Below the pieces are notes generated by a model, which did not search any database, was not told the DNA's origin, and was given only the letters and a program-made list of their open reading frames with translations. Position numbers and translations under genes: made by a program. From Bifidobacterium sp. UBA744 (GTDB taxonomy: Bacteria; Actinomycetota; Actinomycetes; Actinomycetales; Bifidobacteriaceae), in the NCBI GenBank assembly GCA_002298605.1, contig DBKS01000011.1, positions 9,083 to 24,258 of the forward strand: a DNA stretch of 15,176 nt, given 5' to 3'. This document shows, one piece after another, positions 12,470-15,176 of this stretch (the first letter of the stretch is position 1; each line of letters starts with the position of its first letter).

Positions 12470-13489
12470 ATGACCGACGACACCAAGGACACCAAGGACG
12501 ACGAAGCCATCGAGGCCGCCGACTCCGCAGTCGCCGAGAACAACGACGCCGACGACGCGAATCCGGACGCCGAACCGCAGCAGCCGGAGATCCCCTTCGG
12601 CATCGTCTATGACGACGAAACGGACGATAAGCCCGGTTCGCCGGATGCCGCCGAAGCGGGCGGGCGTCAGCCGGCGATGGACCAGACCGACGCGCTGATC
12701 GCCTCGTTCCTCGGAACCGACGCGGCATCGCCATCCGCGACCGACGCCACGCCCGTCTCCAAGGAGAAGCCCGCCGAAGCGGCACCGGTAATGGTCGCTT
12801 CAAAAATCGACCGGGAAATCACCAATAACGATTCCATCGTCTTCTCCACATATCCGACGCTCGCTTTCAAACACGTCACCTACACCGTAAAAAAGGGCGT
12901 GGAGCCACTGATCGACGATGCGGACTTCGCCTTCCACAGCCGCCGCCTCTATGCGGTGCGCGTGCATTCCGACGAGCAACGCATCGCGGCGATCAGCCTC
13001 ATGGCCAATATGGCGCATCCCACCACAGGCCATGTGATGTTCAAAAGCAAGGATCTGGAGGAGCTGACCGGCGCCGAATACCGTGGACATTTCGCAGGCC
13101 TGATCCCCCAGCTCAATGCGGTGCGCGGCGAACTAAGCGCGATGGACAACATCGTCAACGCGATGGAGGGATCGGGACGGAACTTCCTCAAGCCCAAGCC
13201 GCTGATCGCCGAATCACTGCTGAACAAAGTGGGCGTCGCCAGCGAATACCATGACGCGCTGGTCGCCACAATGCCCGACGTGATGCGCCGCCGCGTGGCC
13301 ATCGCCAAGGCACTGTGCTGCGAGCCGTCGCTGATCATCGCCGATAATCCGGTGCTGGACATCGAGGACCCGGAGCGAGGCGAACTGCTGGACCTGTTCA
13401 AGCGCATCGCGCATAAGGACGGCAAAACCGTGATCATCATCGACTCAACGGACGGACCGTTGCCGGCGGACAGGACGTATACGCTCTGA
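12470..13489 (+). CDS. Degenerate ABC ATPase-fold protein (predicted pseudo-ATPase) with acidic N-terminal extension
   Basis: Product of 339 aa. Residues 1-115 are acidic and disordered-looking, rich in Asp, Glu and Ala. Residues about 123-339 follow a MacB/LolD-type ABC ATPase end to end. YAVRVHSDEQRIAAISLMAN (161-180) aligns without gaps to the Walker A segment, but GPSGSGKST has become VHSDEQRIA (165-173; Lys to Arg171). The Q-loop Gln214 (GLIPQLNAV) is kept. The signature LSGGQ position reads MPDVM (268-272) before a normal RVAIAKAL. Walker B Asp292 is kept, but the catalytic Glu is Asn293. The switch His position is Thr327. ATP binding by the usual mode looks impossible. AAGGAG at 12457-12462 sets ATG 12470. 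It is in an operon with the permease and the frame is intact, so it is unlikely to be a pseudogene. Confidence 0.85.
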   Translation: MTDDTKDTKDDEAIEAADSAVAENNDADDANPDAEPQQPEIPFGIVYDDETDDKPGSPDAAEAGGRQPAMDQTDALIASFLGTDAASPSATDATPVSKEKPAEAAPVMVASKIDREITNNDSIVFSTYPTLAFKHVTYTVKKGVEPLIDDADFAFHSRRLYAVRVHSDEQRIAAISLMANMAHPTTGHVMFKSKDLEELTGAEYRGHFAGLIPQLNAVRGELSAMDNIVNAMEGSGRNFLKPKPLIAESLLNKVGVASEYHDALVATMPDVMRRRVAIAKALCCEPSLIIADNPVLDIEDPERGELLDLFKRIAHKDGKTVIIIDSTDGPLPADRTYTL

Positions 13490-13521
13490 CAGCCCCCCCC
13501 CGACGGGCCGACGATCCGCCG
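13490..13521. other. Short convergent gap with a C9 homopolymer
   Basis: The 32 bp between the ATPase-like gene (+) and the LacI-type gene (-) include nine consecutive C (13493-13501) and a direct repeat of CGACGGGC/CCGACG character. No clear terminator hairpin is present for either gene. Confidence 0.6.
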
Positions 13522-14571
13522 CTACAGCACCGCGGAACCGCGGACGACCACGCGATAGTCGGTGACCGCCTTGCGCGCCGGCCCGTCATACCCCTCGATC
13601 CGATCGACAAGCATGTCCACCGCCGATTTGGCGTACCCGATGACATCCGGGTCAATGGTCGTCAGCGCCGGAGTGGAGAATTCGGCGTCCGGCACGTTGT
13701 CGAACCCGGTGACCCGCACATCGCCGGGCACTTGGATTCCATGCTTCTGCAGCTCCGAAATCACGCCGAGGGCGGAGGCGTCGTTCAGACAGATGATCGC
13801 ATCGGGCAACGGCAGCTCCGATGCCAGCAGCGCCCGCACCCCCTGGGCCCCTCCCACGCGATTCCATCCGGCGGGAATGGTCATATATCGCCAATCCGGT
13901 TCCATCCCGCGCTGGCGATGCGCCTGCACCACGCCGCGCACGCGCTGGGCGGTGGCGCCATCGCGGCGGGCCAGCAACCGGGCGCGTTCCTCTTCGCCGA
14001 CACCGTTCAGGCAGGTTCCCATCGTTGCGATGACGCGGTTCCCGGCATCCAACAGACGCCCGGTGAGCTCGGTCACCGCGGCGGTGTTCGGCATCGTCAC
14101 CCAATCGGCATCCCCTCCGACCGCCACGGGATCGAAATCGCCGACGGTAACCACCGGATACGGCTGGTCCAGTGTACCGGCGGACGCATAGCCGTGCGCG
14201 GGGAAGAAGATCCATCCGTCGGCGCCCATTCGATAAGTTTCGGCGAGAATGTCCTCCACGTTGCCGTCGCCATAGGTGTCGGCGATCACCCCATAGCCGC
14301 GTTCCCTCGCGGCGACGATCACACTGTCGGCCAGATAGGGCATGAATGGCTGGCCGAAGCCGGCCAGGGCCAAGCCGATGAGCTTGGTACGGCCGGCTTT
14401 CATGGCACGCGCGGAAACATTAAGACGGTATCCCAACCGCTTCATGGTTTCCTGTACGCGAGCGCGAGTGTCCGGGCGCATCGACCCCGTCTCATTGATG
14501 ACATTCGACACGGTTTTGATCGAAACGCCCGCTTCGCGCGCCACATCGGTGATGGTGACTCGTTTACCCAT
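13522..14571 (-). CDS. LacI-family transcriptional regulator
   Basis: DNA-binding repressor of 349 aa. The N-terminal helix-turn-helix (TITDVAREAGVSIKTVSNVI, residues 6-25) is typical. The hinge helix region reads YRLNVSARAMKAGRT (about 47-61) in place of the usual PNxxARxL. Residues about 63-340 are the periplasmic-binding-protein-like effector domain, with PDAIICLNDASALGVI and VRVTGFDNVPDAEFSTPALTTI as conserved blocks. ATG 14571 is chosen because it begins exactly at the HTH domain with AGGA about 9 nt upstream; the 73 codons before it do not resemble the family. It lies 41 bp downstream of the arabinofuranosidase gene on the same strand, so it probably senses an arabinoside and controls that gene. 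No obvious central-CG operator was found in the gap. Confidence 0.93.
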   Translation of the reverse strand: MGKRVTITDVAREAGVSIKTVSNVINETGSMRPDTRARVQETMKRLGYRLNVSARAMKAGRTKLIGLALAGFGQPFMPYLADSVIVAARERGYGVIADTYGDGNVEDILAETYRMGADGWIFFPAHGYASAGTLDQPYPVVTVGDFDPVAVGGDADWVTMPNTAAVTELTGRLLDAGNRVIATMGTCLNGVGEEERARLLARRDGATAQRVRGVVQAHRQRGMEPDWRYMTIPAGWNRVGGAQGVRALLASELPLPDAIICLNDASALGVISELQKHGIQVPGDVRVTGFDNVPDAEFSTPALTTIDPDVIGYAKSAVDMLVDRIEGYDGPARKAVTDYRVVVRGSAVL

Positions 14572-14612
14572 ACTGTGAGTCCTAATCCGACCGAACCGAG
14601 GCCACCCCGGCG

Positions 14613-15176
14613 CTAACGCACCTCGAGGGCCGTCCACGACACCGGCGGCAACGTCACACGCACCGTGCCGGACGCACCGTCCAGAACCGCGGAGGCGTTG
14701 GTCCGCGGGACGACCCGGTCCGGGTCCACCGCGGTATTCACGGCGTTGATGTCGTCCTCGTGCAGCGTACGGGCCGACGCCGCGGACCACGAACCGTCCA
14801 CCGGCTCGGGAAGCTTCAGTTCGAACTGCGCAGCATGGTCGAGCGAACGGTTCACGGCGAATGCCGCAATACCATGGTTCGCCCTATGCACGGCCACCGC
14901 GTTCACGCCGGGCACCTCGCCATAGCAGTCGGTGTGCACGGTGTCGGAGTCAAGCTTCGGCGCATACACCGTACCGCCCTTGGCGAGCTTCGCCGTGAGG
15001 GCAAACGGATAGAAGGTGGTCTGACGCCAGGCGGGCCCGCCGTTCTCCGTCATGATCGGAGCGATGACGTTCACCAACTGGGCGAGGCTGGCGGCATGCA
15101 CACGATCCGCGTTCTTCAACAGTGTGATCATCAAATCGCCGAACACCACCGCGTCAAGCGCCGAATACACGTCCTC
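14613..15176 (-). CDS. GH51 alpha-L-arabinofuranosidase, C-terminal part (runs off the right edge)
   Basis: C-terminal 187 residues of a glycoside hydrolase family 51 alpha-L-arabinofuranosidase, which releases terminal arabinofuranose from arabinan, arabinoxylan or their oligosaccharides. Recognised from DALVFGD-like DAVVFGDLMITLLKNADRV, ASLAQLVNVIAPI and MTENGGPAWRQTTFYPF, followed by the beta-sandwich end domain (AVHRANHGIAAFAVNRSLD to SWTALEVR). The reading frame is open to the last base of the window, and the catalytic residues lie in the missing N-terminal barrel. There is no signal peptide evidence either way. The LacI-type gene follows 41 bp downstream. Confidence 0.9.
   Translation of the reverse strand, partial: EDVYSALDAVVFGDLMITLLKNADRVHAASLAQLVNVIAPIMTENGGPAWRQTTFYPFALTAKLAKGGTVYAPKLDSDTVHTDCYGEVPGVNAVAVHRANHGIAAFAVNRSLDHAAQFELKLPEPVDGSWSAASARTLHEDDINAVNTAVDPDRVVPRTNASAVLDGASGTVRVTLPPVSWTALEVR

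Noticed and set aside
11500..12603. Long minus-strand open frame across the permease and pseudo-ATPase genes
   Set aside because: It spans the junction of two well-supported plus-strand genes and has shadow-type composition.
12470..13489. Pseudogene status for the degenerate ABC ATPase
   Set aside because: The frame is intact over 339 codons, the ribosome binding site is good, substitutions are concentrated at ATP-contact positions while structural residues are kept, and it is tightly coupled to the permease gene.
13732..14616. Long plus-strand open frame opposite the LacI-type gene
   Set aside because: The LacI reading on the minus strand carries HTH and effector-domain motifs; the plus-strand frame carries none.

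Overview
This is a high-GC, gene-dense chromosomal window that looks like a member of the Bifidobacteriaceae, most likely Bifidobacterium. The clues are actinobacterial-type protein sequences, the S6-SSB-S18-L9 operon, a DUF4012 envelope protein, a GtrA protein, and a GH51 arabinofuranosidase next to a LacI-family regulator. Genus is inferred from style and content; species cannot be named. I see no mobile element, CRISPR array, tRNA or rRNA.

Layout from left to right. At 1-392 (-) is the N-terminal part of glutamyl-tRNA synthetase. It diverges from a lone ABC-transporter permease of the SsuC/TauC/ThiX type (493-1272, +). A DUF805 membrane protein with a long Gln/Pro/Tyr-rich tail follows (1388-2347, +) and ends at a strong bidirectional terminator shared with a minus-strand pair: a histidine phosphatase and an unrecognised protein joined by a 4-bp overlap (4027 down to 2451). 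An MFS transporter (4259-5590, +) converges on a small GtrA-family membrane protein (6172-5615, -). GtrA diverges from a MIF/tautomerase-superfamily gene (6335-6682, +). Next is the minus-strand operon rpsF-ssb-rpsR-rplI (8549 down to 6833), with a hairpin at the predicted start of its leader and a rho-independent terminator at its end.

The right third is the most unusual part. A large single-span DUF4012 protein (10857-8686, -) diverges across a 264-bp region holding three dyads from a two-gene operon (11122-13489, +). That operon encodes a MacB/FtsX-type permease with an intact coupling-helix motif, followed by an ABC-ATPase-fold protein that has lost the Walker A, signature, catalytic Glu and switch-His positions. 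The fold spacing and Q-loop are kept and a roughly 115-residue acidic leader is added. It reads as a pseudo-ATPase paired with a transport-type permease, and is the best candidate for an undescribed system here. A LacI-type regulator (14571-13522, -) and the C-terminal part of a GH51 alpha-L-arabinofuranosidase (from the window edge to 14613, -) close the window and look like an arabinoside-utilisation unit.

Functions are read from protein motifs by eye. Promoters and hairpins are pattern-based and unverified.
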